From Streptomyces sp. TP-A0874 (GTDB taxonomy: Bacteria > Actinomycetota > Actinomycetes > Streptomycetales > Streptomycetaceae), in contig NZ_BBZK01000003.1 of the NCBI RefSeq assembly GCF_001748085.1, positions 806,001-870,000 on the forward strand: a stretch of DNA of 64,000 nucleotides, given 5' to 3'. A model generated the notes under the pieces. That model was not told the DNA's origin and searched no databases. It was given only the letters and a program-made list of their open reading frames with translations. Below are positions 52,703 to 60,234 of the stretch, piece after piece. Each line of letters opens with the position of its first letter. Within the stretch, counting starts at the first letter, position 1. A program made the position numbers and the translations under genes.

Positions 52703-53286
52703 CCTCTCTCAGGAGCGGCCCCCCGAAACTCGCCACCACCAGCCAGCACTGCGACGAGCTGCTGACCGCGCTCGCCGAGTTCCGGCACTCCAGCGGCACC
52801 GCGCAACGCTGGGGCGCCCAACTGGCCCGCTCGCTGAGCGCGGGCGGCAGGCTACTGGCCGCCGGCAACGGGGGGAGCGCGGCCCAGGCCCAGCACCTGA
52901 CGGCCGAACTGGTCGGCCGGTACCGGGACGACCGGCCACCGTTCTCCGCGCTCGCCCTGCACGCCGACACCTCGTCCACCACGGCGATCGCCAACGACTA
53001 CGGAGTGCAGGACGTCTTCGCCCGCCAGACGCTCGCCCACGGGCGGCCCGACGACGTGCTGGTGCTGCTCTCCACCAGCGGATCCAGCGCCAACCTGCTC
53101 TCCGCGGCGACCGAAGCCCGCCGGATCGGCATGAGCGTGTGGTCCCTGACCGGACCGGAGCCCAACCCGCTCGCGGCCGCCAGCGACGAGGCCTGGTGCG
53201 TGAACGCCGCCAGCACGCCGACCGTCCAGGAACTGCACCTGGTCGCCCTCCACATGATCTGCGAGGCATTCGACGAGAACGTCTGA
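52699..53286 (+). CDS. gmhA: sedoheptulose-7-phosphate isomerase (GmhA type)
   Basis: SIS-domain isomerase of 195 residues, first enzyme of ADP-heptose synthesis (sedoheptulose 7-phosphate to D-glycero-D-manno-heptose 7-phosphate). It matches GmhA throughout: AAGNGGSAAQAQHLTAELVG, AIANDYGVQDVFARQ, LLSTSGSSANLLSA and the C-terminal VQELHLVALHMICEA. The four zinc ligands of E. coli GmhA (His61, Glu65, Gln172, His180) are matched by His66, Glu70, Gln177 and His185, so the enzyme should be active. It overlaps the GT4 gene by four bases. An 86-base gap with an RBS (AAAGGAGG) leads to hldE. Confidence 0.9.
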   Translation: MTSLRSGPPKLATTSQHCDELLTALAEFRHSSGTAQRWGAQLARSLSAGGRLLAAGNGGSAAQAQHLTAELVGRYRDDRPPFSALALHADTSSTTAIANDYGVQDVFARQTLAHGRPDDVLVLLSTSGSSANLLSAATEARRIGMSVWSLTGPEPNPLAAASDEAWCVNAASTPTVQELHLVALHMICEAFDENV

Positions 53287-53372
53287 GCGTCGGCGCGGCG
53301 GGGTCGGCGCCACCCCGGGGAGGCGGCCGCCGGAAGCCACCGCGTACGAGACCGAGGCAAAGGAGGCAGAGC

Positions 53373-54899
53373 ATGAGCGGCCTCACCCCGCTCCTGGTGG
53401 TCGGCGACAGCCTGCTCGACACCGACCTGTCCGGCCGGGCGGAGCGACTGGCACCGGACGCACCCGCCCCGGTGGTCGAGGACGCGCGCCGGACCACCCG
53501 GCCCGGCGGCGCGGCCCTCGCGGCGTACCTGGCCGCCTCGGACGGGCGCGAAGTAACCCTCATCACCGGACTCGGCCCGGACGAGGCCAGCAGCGCCCTC
53601 CGACGGCTGCTCAGGGGACGTGTCCGGCTGGTGGAACTGCCGCTGACCGGCCGACTGCCCCGCAAGACACGGATCATGGCCGGTGGTCGGGTGCTGCTGC
53701 GGATGGACGACGGCGCGGGCGGCGCCGCGGGCGCCACCGAGGAGGCCGTCGCCGCCCTCGCCCGGGCCCGGGCCGTCCTCGTCTCCGACTACGGCCGGGG
53801 CGCCGCCGACACGCTGCGGGCCCACCTCGCCGCGGCCTGCCGCCGGGTACCGGTGGTCTGGGACCCCCACCCCCGCGGCGGGGCCCCCGTCGCGGGGGTG
53901 CGGCTGGCCACCCCGGCGGCCCACGAGGCGCGGGCGTTCGCCTCTCCGATGGCGGCCGAGTCGCTGCGCCGGGAGGCCGAGCAGAAGGACCCGAGGGCGG
54001 GCCGACGTCCGAGCGGAGACGGCGGCCGGGCCGACGCGGCCGAGGAGAGCGCGGGACGCCAACTGGGCGGCGCCGCACGGGACGCCAGGCGGCTCGTGCG
54101 CGGCTGGGGCGTCACCTCCGTGGCCGTCACCCTCGGGCCGCAGGGCGCGCTGTTCTCACACGGCGAGGCCCCCCTGCTGGTGCCCACCCCCTGGCGGGCC
54201 GAGGGCGACGCCTGCGGGGCCGGTGACCGCTTCGCCTCGGCCGTGGCGGGGCTGCTGGCCGACGAAGTCCTTCCGGAGACCGCCGTGCAGCGGGCCGTGC
54301 ACGCCGCCGCCCGCTACGTCGCCGACGGCGGCGCACACGCCGTAGAACCGGAGCCGGACCCGCCGTCGGCCGTCCCGGGCGGCCCCGGAGCGACGGACGT
54401 CGCGACGACGGTGGCCCGGGTGCGCGCGGCCGGCGGCACCGTGGTCGCCGCCGGTGGCTGCTTCGACCTGCTGCACGCGGGCCATGTGGCGCTCCTCCAG
54501 GCCGCCCGCCGCGCCGGTGACTGCCTCGTCGTCTGCGTCAACTCCGACGCCTCGGTGCGCCGCCGCAAGGGCAGCGGCCGGCCCTTGGTGCCGGTCGCCG
54601 ACCGGGTCCGGGTACTGCTCGCCCTGGAGTGCGTCGACGCCGTCGCCGTGTTCGAGGAGGACACCCCCGAGTCGCTGCTGCGCGAACTCCGCCCCCACGT
54701 CTGGGCCAAGGGCGGCGACTACGCGCTCTCCCAACTGCCCGAGACCGCGCTCCTGGAGAGCTGGGGAGGCCAGGTCGTCCTCCTTCCGTACCTCGACGGG
54801 CGCTCCACCACCCGGCTCGCGGACCGCGCCGCCGGACGGCCGACCGCGCCGCCCGCGGACGGCGACCCCGGCCAGTGGCCCGTGAGCCTTCGGAGGTGA
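53373..54899 (+). CDS. hldE: bifunctional heptose-7-phosphate kinase / heptose-1-phosphate adenylyltransferase
   Basis: Two-domain enzyme of 508 residues. The N-terminal PfkB-type kinase has GDSLLD (11-16), RLAPDAPAPVV, RPGGAALAAYLA, DYGRGA and the anion-hole CGAGDR (281-286). The C-terminal nucleotidyltransferase has GGCFDLLHAGHVALL, with HAGH at 368-371, then VNSDASVRRRKGSGRP, VWAKGGDYALSQLPE and LDGRSTT. Expected products are heptose 1,7-bisphosphate and then, after GmhB, ADP-D-glycero-D-manno-heptose. A Gly/Arg/Asp-rich insert of about 40 residues (near 195-235) is not in E. coli HldE. ATG 53373 follows AAAGGAGG. The GT9 gene starts three bases after the stop. Confidence 0.91.
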   Translation: MSGLTPLLVVGDSLLDTDLSGRAERLAPDAPAPVVEDARRTTRPGGAALAAYLAASDGREVTLITGLGPDEASSALRRLLRGRVRLVELPLTGRLPRKTRIMAGGRVLLRMDDGAGGAAGATEEAVAALARARAVLVSDYGRGAADTLRAHLAAACRRVPVVWDPHPRGGAPVAGVRLATPAAHEARAFASPMAAESLRREAEQKDPRAGRRPSGDGGRADAAEESAGRQLGGAARDARRLVRGWGVTSVAVTLGPQGALFSHGEAPLLVPTPWRAEGDACGAGDRFASAVAGLLADEVLPETAVQRAVHAAARYVADGGAHAVEPEPDPPSAVPGGPGATDVATTVARVRAAGGTVVAAGGCFDLLHAGHVALLQAARRAGDCLVVCVNSDASVRRRKGSGRPLVPVADRVRVLLALECVDAVAVFEEDTPESLLRELRPHVWAKGGDYALSQLPETALLESWGGQVVLLPYLDGRSTTRLADRAAGRPTAPPADGDPGQWPVSLRR

Positions 54900-54902
54900 C
54901 CG

Positions 54903-55970
54903 GTGCCCACCGATCCGCCGCGCCCCCGGCTGCTGGTGCTACGCGCCCTCGGCCTGGGCGACCTGCTGGCCGGCGTCCCCGCGCTGCGGGCCGTCCGCCG
55001 CGCCTTCCCCGGTCACGAGATCGTCCTCGCGGCGCCGCCGGCCCTCGAAGAGCCGGCCCTGGCCACCGGAGCGGTCGACCGACTGCTGCCGGCGCACGCC
55101 CCGGGCCGGGCCGTGCCGGTACTGCGCCACTGGACGGGCGACCCGCCGGAACTGGCGATCGACCTGCACGGAAACGGCCCGGCGAGCCGGGACGCGCTCG
55201 CCGAACTCCGGCCCCGCCGGCTGTGGGCCTTCGCCGCACCCCGCACGGGGCGCCAGGCCCCGCCCGACTGGCGGAGCGAGGAACACGAACGCCACCGCTG
55301 GTGCCGCTTCCTGCGCGCCTACGGCGTCCCGGCCGACCCGGCGGACCTGCGGCTCCCCTCCCCGGCCACCCCCTCCCCGGCCACCCCCTCCCCGGCCCCC
55401 GGTGCCGTCGTGGTCCACCCCGGCGCCGACTCCCCCGCCCGGCGGTGGCCCGCCGACCGGTACGCCACCGTCGCCCGCCGGCTGCGGGCCGCCGGGCACC
55501 GGGTGGTACTCGCCGGTGGCCCGGGGGAGGAGCCCCTGCTGCGGCGGGTCGCCCACGGCGCCCGCCTACCGGCCCGGGACACCTTCCCCGGCGGACTCCC
55601 CTTCGCCGAACTCTCCGCGCTGATCGCCGGAGCGGCGCTCTTCCTCAGCGGCGACACCGGTCCCGCGCACCTGGCCGTCGCCCACGGCACCCCCTCGGTG
55701 ACCCTGTACGGCCCCGTCCCGCCCCGGCTGTGGGGGCCGCCGCCCAGTGACCAGAGGCACACCGCGCTCTGGCACCCCGGCCCCCCGGGGGACCCGCACG
55801 CCGCCGAGCCGGATCCGCTGCTGCTGCGCATCACCGCCGAGGAGGTCCTCGCGGCCGCGGCCGGCCGGACGGAGCCGCCGGCCACCGCCCTCGTACCCCG
55901 CGCCGAGGGAAGCCGACCGGAGCCCGCCAGGACGGAGAACCGGAGCGGAGGTGGCAGCCGTGCCGGATGA
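54903..55970 (+). CDS. second GT9 heptosyltransferase-like protein
   Basis: Family 9 GT-B glycosyltransferase of 355 residues, distinct from the one at 49504. It has LLVLRALGLGDLLAGVPALRAV, AIDLHGNGPASRD, VVVHPGADSPARRWPADRY and the donor motif SGDTGPAHLAVAHGTPSVTLYGP. The middle linker contains a Pro/Ser/Ala/Thr repeat encoded by a 15-base tandem repeat. The C-terminus ends in a disordered, Arg/Glu/Pro-rich tail. GTG 54903 follows CGGAGGTGACC. Its last codons overlap the next gene's start by 11 bases. Confidence 0.86.
   Translation: MPTDPPRPRLLVLRALGLGDLLAGVPALRAVRRAFPGHEIVLAAPPALEEPALATGAVDRLLPAHAPGRAVPVLRHWTGDPPELAIDLHGNGPASRDALAELRPRRLWAFAAPRTGRQAPPDWRSEEHERHRWCRFLRAYGVPADPADLRLPSPATPSPATPSPAPGAVVVHPGADSPARRWPADRYATVARRLRAAGHRVVLAGGPGEEPLLRRVAHGARLPARDTFPGGLPFAELSALIAGAALFLSGDTGPAHLAVAHGTPSVTLYGPVPPRLWGPPPSDQRHTALWHPGPPGDPHAAEPDPLLLRITAEEVLAAAAGRTEPPATALVPRAEGSRPEPARTENRSGGGSRAG
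55358..55402 (+). repeat. 15-bp tandem repeat in a GT9 linker
   Basis: Unit CTCCCCGGCCACCCC occurs at 55358-55372 and 55373-55387, with a third degenerate copy at 55388-55402. It encodes PSPAT units in the linker between the two halves of the GT9 enzyme, so copy number could change by slippage without a frameshift. Confidence 0.75.
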
Positions 55971-56940
55971 CCGTTCCGCCGCCCCGGCCCACGGCGCACC
56001 CGGGGCGGCCTCCACGGCAGCCGAGGCCGAGGGCGTCACCGTGGTCGTCATCACCAGGGACCGCTGCGCGAGCCTGCTACGCACCCTCGACCGTCTCGCG
56101 GAACTGCCGGAGCGACCCGAGGTGATCGTGGTGGACAACGCCTCCGGTGACGACACCGCGGAACGGGTCCGCGACCACCCGGTGGGGGCGCGGCTGCTCA
56201 CCCCCCGACGCAACACCGGGGCGCTGGGCCGCAACCTCGCGGTGCAGCAGGCGGGCACCCGGTACGTCGCCTTCAGCGACGACGACTCCTGGTGGCGCCC
56301 CGGGGCGCTCCGCACCGCCGCCGCGCTGCTCGACGCACACCCTCGGCTCGGCCTGCTGGCGGCCCGCACACTGGTCGGCCCGGTGGAGACCGAGGACCCG
56401 CTGAACGCCGTGCTGGCCGCATCCCCCCTGCCGCCCGCCGAAGACCTCCCGGGCCGGCCGGTACTCGGCTTCCTCGGCTGCGCCGCAGTGGTCCGCCGCC
56501 GGGCCTTCCTCGCCGTCGGCGGCTACCATCCACTGCTCTTCTTCGGCGCCGAGGAGACCCTGCTCGCCTACGACCTGGCAGCGGGCGGATGGGGCGTGTC
56601 CTACGAACCCTCGCTCGTCGCCCACCACCACCCGGCCGCCGAGGAACGGCCGGGGCGCTCACCCCGGGTGCGCCGCAACGCCCTTCTCACCGACTGGCTG
56701 CGCCGGCCGCTCCGGGTCGCCCTCGGCGGCACCGGCCGGCTCGCGCTGGCCGCGGCGCGTCGGGACCCCGGGGCCGCCACCGCGCTGTGCTCGGCGCTCG
56801 TCCGCCTCCCCGCCGCGCTGCGGCAGCGCAGGACGCTGCCGCCGCACGTGGAGGACGCCGTCCGCACCGTCGAACGGCGACAGCCGGAGCCCCGGGCCGC
56901 GGACGGTCGCCGACCGGGCCGTCGGAAGGCGCGGGCATGA
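55960..56940 (+). CDS. GT2 family glycosyltransferase (first of a tandem pair)
   Basis: Cytoplasmic GT-A enzyme of 326 residues. Family 2 motifs are VVVITRDRCASLLRTL, VIVVDNASGDDTAE, RRNTGALGRNLAVQQAGTRYV and the metal-binding FSDDDSWW. The acceptor region has GGYHPLLFFGAEETLLAYDL, then the trailing YEPSLVAHHHP. GTG 55960 lies eight bases after GGAGG and inside the end of the preceding GT9 gene. It is closely similar to the next gene in sequence and layout, indicating a tandem duplication. Confidence 0.87.
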   Translation: MPDDRSAAPAHGAPGAASTAAEAEGVTVVVITRDRCASLLRTLDRLAELPERPEVIVVDNASGDDTAERVRDHPVGARLLTPRRNTGALGRNLAVQQAGTRYVAFSDDDSWWRPGALRTAAALLDAHPRLGLLAARTLVGPVETEDPLNAVLAASPLPPAEDLPGRPVLGFLGCAAVVRRRAFLAVGGYHPLLFFGAEETLLAYDLAAGGWGVSYEPSLVAHHHPAAEERPGRSPRVRRNALLTDWLRRPLRVALGGTGRLALAAARRDPGAATALCSALVRLPAALRQRRTLPPHVEDAVRTVERRQPEPRAADGRRPGRRKARA

Positions 56941-57950
56941 CCGGCGACCACCGGCCGGACGGCAGTCGGCCCGGCGGCCGGCCCGCGGAGGAGGGACGCG
57001 GTGGGCGGCCGCGCCCCGGTGCCCCGGCGGATCACCCGGGCGATGTCGGGTCGGCCGCGGACCACCGCACCACCGTCGTGGTGATCACCCGCAACCGCCG
57101 CCCCGAGCTGCTCCGCACCCTGCGCAGCCTCCGCGAACTGCCCGAACGGCCCCGGGTCATCGTCACCGACAACGCCTCGACGGACGGGACGGCGGAGGCC
57201 GTCGCCCGGGACTTCCCGGAGATGACACTGCTGCAGCCCGGCGAGAACCTCGGGTCCATCGGCCGCAACCTCGCGGTGGAGCAGGCTTCCACCCCCTATG
57301 TCGCCTTCTGCGACGACGACACCAGGTGGGAGCCGGGATCGCTGCAGCGCGCGGCCGACCTGCTGGACGCGCACCCCTCCCTGGCGGCGGTCACCGCCCG
57401 GATCCTGGTGGAACCCGATGACCGGGAGGACCCGGTCGTCGGGGAACTCCGGGACTCACCGCTGCCCCGCCCCGACTGGCTGCCCGGCCCCGCCCTCGGC
57501 TCCTTCCTCGCCGCCGCGACCGTGCTCCGCACCGACGCCTTCCGCTCCTCGGGCGGATTCCACCCGGGCCTCTGGCTCGGCGGGGAGGAGGAACTGCTCG
57601 CCACCGATCTGCTCCGCCAGGGCTGGTGGCTCTGCTACGTCCCCGAGATGACGATCCATCACGCCGTCTCCGAGGTGCGGGACAGCACGGCCCGCCGCGT
57701 CGTCGGCCTGCGGAACACGCTCTGGTTCACCTGGCTGCGGCGTCCCGCACTGCCGGCGGTGCGCCGCACCTGGTACCTGCTGCGGACCGTCCCCCGCGAC
57801 ACCGCCTCGCTGAGGGCGTTCCTCCAGGCGGCGGCGGGGATCCCGTGGGTGCTGAAGACCCGCGACCCGGTGCCGGGCTGGTTGGAGGAGCGGCTGGCGC
57901 GGTTGGAGGAGGCGCAGCGGGCCTCCACCGCCCGACGCTACGTGGGCTGA
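56937..57950 (+). CDS. GT2 family glycosyltransferase (second of a tandem pair)
   Basis: GT-A enzyme of 337 residues that overlaps the previous gene by four bases. It shares VVVITRNRRPELLRTL, VIVTDNASTDGTAEAV, LGSIGRNLAVEQAST and FCDDDTRWEPGSL with its neighbour, and has GGFHPGLWLGGEEELLATDL in the acceptor region. A 40-residue Gly/Pro/Arg-rich N-terminal extension is specific to this copy. It is the last gene of the operon; a strong bidirectional terminator follows. Confidence 0.87.
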   Translation: MTGDHRPDGSRPGGRPAEEGRGGRPRPGAPADHPGDVGSAADHRTTVVVITRNRRPELLRTLRSLRELPERPRVIVTDNASTDGTAEAVARDFPEMTLLQPGENLGSIGRNLAVEQASTPYVAFCDDDTRWEPGSLQRAADLLDAHPSLAAVTARILVEPDDREDPVVGELRDSPLPRPDWLPGPALGSFLAAATVLRTDAFRSSGGFHPGLWLGGEEELLATDLLRQGWWLCYVPEMTIHHAVSEVRDSTARRVVGLRNTLWFTWLRRPALPAVRRTWYLLRTVPRDTASLRAFLQAAAGIPWVLKTRDPVPGWLEERLARLEEAQRASTARRYVG

Positions 57951-58014
57951 GGGCTACGTGGGCTGCACGGAGCTCGCCGTCCGCCGCGCGCGGCCGTCCC
58001 GCCGGATGCGCGTG

Positions 58015-58055
58015 GCCGACCGCCGCAGGGTCTCCCGGACCTCGCGGCGGTCGGC
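58015..58055. terminator. bidirectional terminator closing the glycan operon
   Basis: Arms GCCGACCGCCGC (58015-58026) and GCGGCGGTCGGC (58044-58055) pair perfectly, and the loop can add GGTC/GACC. A second pairing, CCGTCCGCCG with CGGCGGACGG, flanks it. It stands between the convergent stops at 57950 and 58085. Confidence 0.75.
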
Positions 58056-58084
58056 GGACGGAGCCCGCGACGGCGGCCGAGGCT

Positions 58085-59317
58085 TCAGACGGGGCGGACC
58101 CCGTCGAGCGCGCCGTGCGGGTTGAGGACGTACTTGCGGCTCGCCCCCTTGTCGAACTCCGCGTACCCGCGCGGAGCCTCGTCGAGGCTGATGACCGTGG
58201 CGTTGACGGCCTTGGCGATGTGGACCTTCTCGTGGAGGATCGCCTTGGCCAGCCCCCGGTGGTACTTCATGACCGGGCACTGGCCGGTCGTGAACCGGTG
58301 GCTCTTCGCCCAGCCCAGGCCGAGTCGGACCTTCAGGGTGCCCGTCTGGGCGTCCTGGTCGGAGGCGCCCGGGTCGGCGGTCACGTACAGGCCGGGGATT
58401 CCGAGCGCACCGCCGGCGTGGGTCACGCTCATCAGCGAGTTCAGCACCGTCGCGGGGGCCTCCTCCGCGTCCGGGCTGCCGTGGGCCCGCGCCTCGAAGC
58501 CGACCGCGTCGACCGCGGCGTCGACCTCCGGCTCGCCGAGGATCTCGGCGATCTGCTCACCGATGTCGCCGCGGGAGATGTCGACCGTCTCGCAGCCGAA
58601 GCTGCGGGCCTGGGCCAACCGCTCGGGGTTGAGGTCGCCCACGATGACCACCGCCGCACCCAGCAGATGGGCGGAGCAGGCGGCGGCGAGGCCGACCGGG
58701 CCGGCCCCCGCGACGTAGACGGTGCTCCCCACCTTCGTCCCGGCCGTGACCGCGCCGTGGAACCCCGTGGGGAAGATGTCCGAGAGCATCGTGAGGTCGA
58801 GGAGCTTCTCCCGGGCGGCGTCCCGGTCCGGGAACGGCAGGAGGTTGAAGTCCGCGTAGGGGACCATGACGTAGTCCGCCTGCCCGCCGACCCAGCCGCC
58901 CATGTCGACATAGCCGTAAGCACCGCCGGGCTGCACCGGGTTGACGTTGAGGCAGATGCCGGTCTTTCGCTCCTTGCAGTTCCGGCAGCGCCCGCAGGCG
59001 ATGTTGAACGGCACCGAGACGATGTCACCGACCTTGATGAACTCCACGTCCGGGCCGAGTTCCACGACCTCCCCGGTGATCTCGTGGCCGAGCACCAGAC
59101 CGGCCGGAGCGGTGGTCCGACCGCGCACCATGTGCTGGTCGCTTCCGCAGATGTTGGTGGCGAGCACCTTGACGATCACACCGTGCGGACACTTGCGGCC
59201 GGCGTTCTCCGGAGCCACACCCGGACCGTCCTTCAGTTCCAGCGTCGGATAGTCGGTAGTCCTCACTTCGACGGTTCCGGGGCCGAGGTATGCGACTCCG
59301 CGGTTTCCTCCGCTCAT
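58085..59317 (-). CDS. fdhA: glutathione-independent formaldehyde dehydrogenase
   Basis: Zinc alcohol dehydrogenase-family enzyme of 410 residues that resembles the Pseudomonas putida formaldehyde dehydrogenase, which oxidises formaldehyde to formate with a bound NAD. The N-terminus NRGVAYLGPGTVEV is followed by the catalytic zinc region NICGSDQHMVRGRTTAPAGL (Cys57, His78 in GHEITGE) and the structural zinc cysteines 108, 111, 114 and 122. The NAD motif is VAGAGPVGLAAA. The C-terminal half has GLGWAKSHRFTTGQ. ATG 59317 follows AAAGGAC. It converges with the glycan operon and appears unrelated to it. Confidence 0.91.
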   Translation of the reverse strand: MSGGNRGVAYLGPGTVEVRTTDYPTLELKDGPGVAPENAGRKCPHGVIVKVLATNICGSDQHMVRGRTTAPAGLVLGHEITGEVVELGPDVEFIKVGDIVSVPFNIACGRCRNCKERKTGICLNVNPVQPGGAYGYVDMGGWVGGQADYVMVPYADFNLLPFPDRDAAREKLLDLTMLSDIFPTGFHGAVTAGTKVGSTVYVAGAGPVGLAAACSAHLLGAAVVIVGDLNPERLAQARSFGCETVDISRGDIGEQIAEILGEPEVDAAVDAVGFEARAHGSPDAEEAPATVLNSLMSVTHAGGALGIPGLYVTADPGASDQDAQTGTLKVRLGLGWAKSHRFTTGQCPVMKYHRGLAKAILHEKVHIAKAVNATVISLDEAPRGYAEFDKGASRKYVLNPHGALDGVRPV

Positions 59318-59551
59318 GGCTGCCGTCCTTTCGGCTCGTTTCGCGGATGGCGTGGCCCGTGCCGGCACAGAAGAGCAGGCCCCTTGGGGCGGGCACGAGC
59401 AGGCAGGTGCGGGCCGGCCGTTGCCCTCCAGCATCACCCTGGGACGGGGGCGCCGCCACCGGAGCCGAGGTGCACGGCGAGGGGCCCGTGCGTCGTGGCC
59501 CGGGCGACCCCGACCGCCCCGGGCTCAGAGTGACCGGCGGTTCGCTCCAGG

Positions 59552-60085
59552 TCAGAAGAGCGGTGCCGGGAGGACGCCTTCGAGCGCCAGCAGGGTGCGC
59601 TTGGCCTCCAGACCGCCGCCGAAGCCGCCGATCCCCCCGTCGCTGGCGACCACCCGGTGGCAGGGCACCACGACCGGCAGCGGATTCGACCCCATGGCCG
59701 CGCCGACCGCTCGGGCCGCGCCCGGCTCGCCCACCCGGTCCGCCAACTGCTGGTACCCCACGACCGCCCCGTACGGCACGGTGGACGCCAGCTCCCGGAG
59801 CACCCGGAGGTTGAAGCCGCCCGAGAGCGACCAGTCGAGTTCGAGGGTGAAGCTGCGGAGCCCGCCGGCGAAGTACTCCCGCAGCTGCCGGGACGCCTCG
59901 GCGAGCCCCGGGGCCTCAGGGGCCGCCACCGGCTCCGTGCCGCACCGGCTCGCCAGGGCCGCCACCGTGCGGCGGACCCGGTCCTGGTCGGCGTTGAAGA
60001 CGACCTTGACCAGCCCGCGGTCGGTCGCCGCGACGAAGAGCGGGCCGATGGGGCTCTCCAGTACCGTCCAGCTCACTGCGCTCAC
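59552..60085 (-). CDS. ogt: methylated-DNA--protein-cysteine methyltransferase
   Basis: DNA repair protein of 177 residues that takes the methyl group from O6-methylguanine onto its own cysteine. The active-site PCHRV is at 141-145 (Cys142), preceded by the DNA-binding helix LADRVGEPGAARAVGAAMGSNP with its arginine finger and followed by GGFGGGLEAKRTLLALEG. The N-terminal domain is short, as in Ogt. ATG 60085 lies close after a weak GGTGAG. The gene stands alone between fdhA and the terminator of the phosphodiesterase gene. Confidence 0.93.
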   Translation of the reverse strand: MSAVSWTVLESPIGPLFVAATDRGLVKVVFNADQDRVRRTVAALASRCGTEPVAAPEAPGLAEASRQLREYFAGGLRSFTLELDWSLSGGFNLRVLRELASTVPYGAVVGYQQLADRVGEPGAARAVGAAMGSNPLPVVVPCHRVVASDGGIGGFGGGLEAKRTLLALEGVLPAPLF

Positions 60086-60175
60086 CGGGAGAGCCTAACC
60101 GCCCGCTCCGGACCGGCGACCGCTTCCGTCCGCCCGGGGCCCCGGTGCGGCCGGGAGCGGCCGGAAACGGCACGA

Positions 60176-60202
60176 GCCGTGTCCCGACGCACGGGACACG
60201 GC
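60176..60202 (-). terminator. perfect 11-bp terminator after the phosphodiesterase gene
   Basis: Arms GCCGTGTCCCG (60176-60186) and CGGGACACGGC (60192-60202) pair exactly around ACGCA. The hairpin lies 33 bases past the minus-strand stop at 60235. Confidence 0.75.
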
Positions 60203-60234
60203 CTGCCGGCCTTGCCGGGGTGGGTCGGGCTCGA

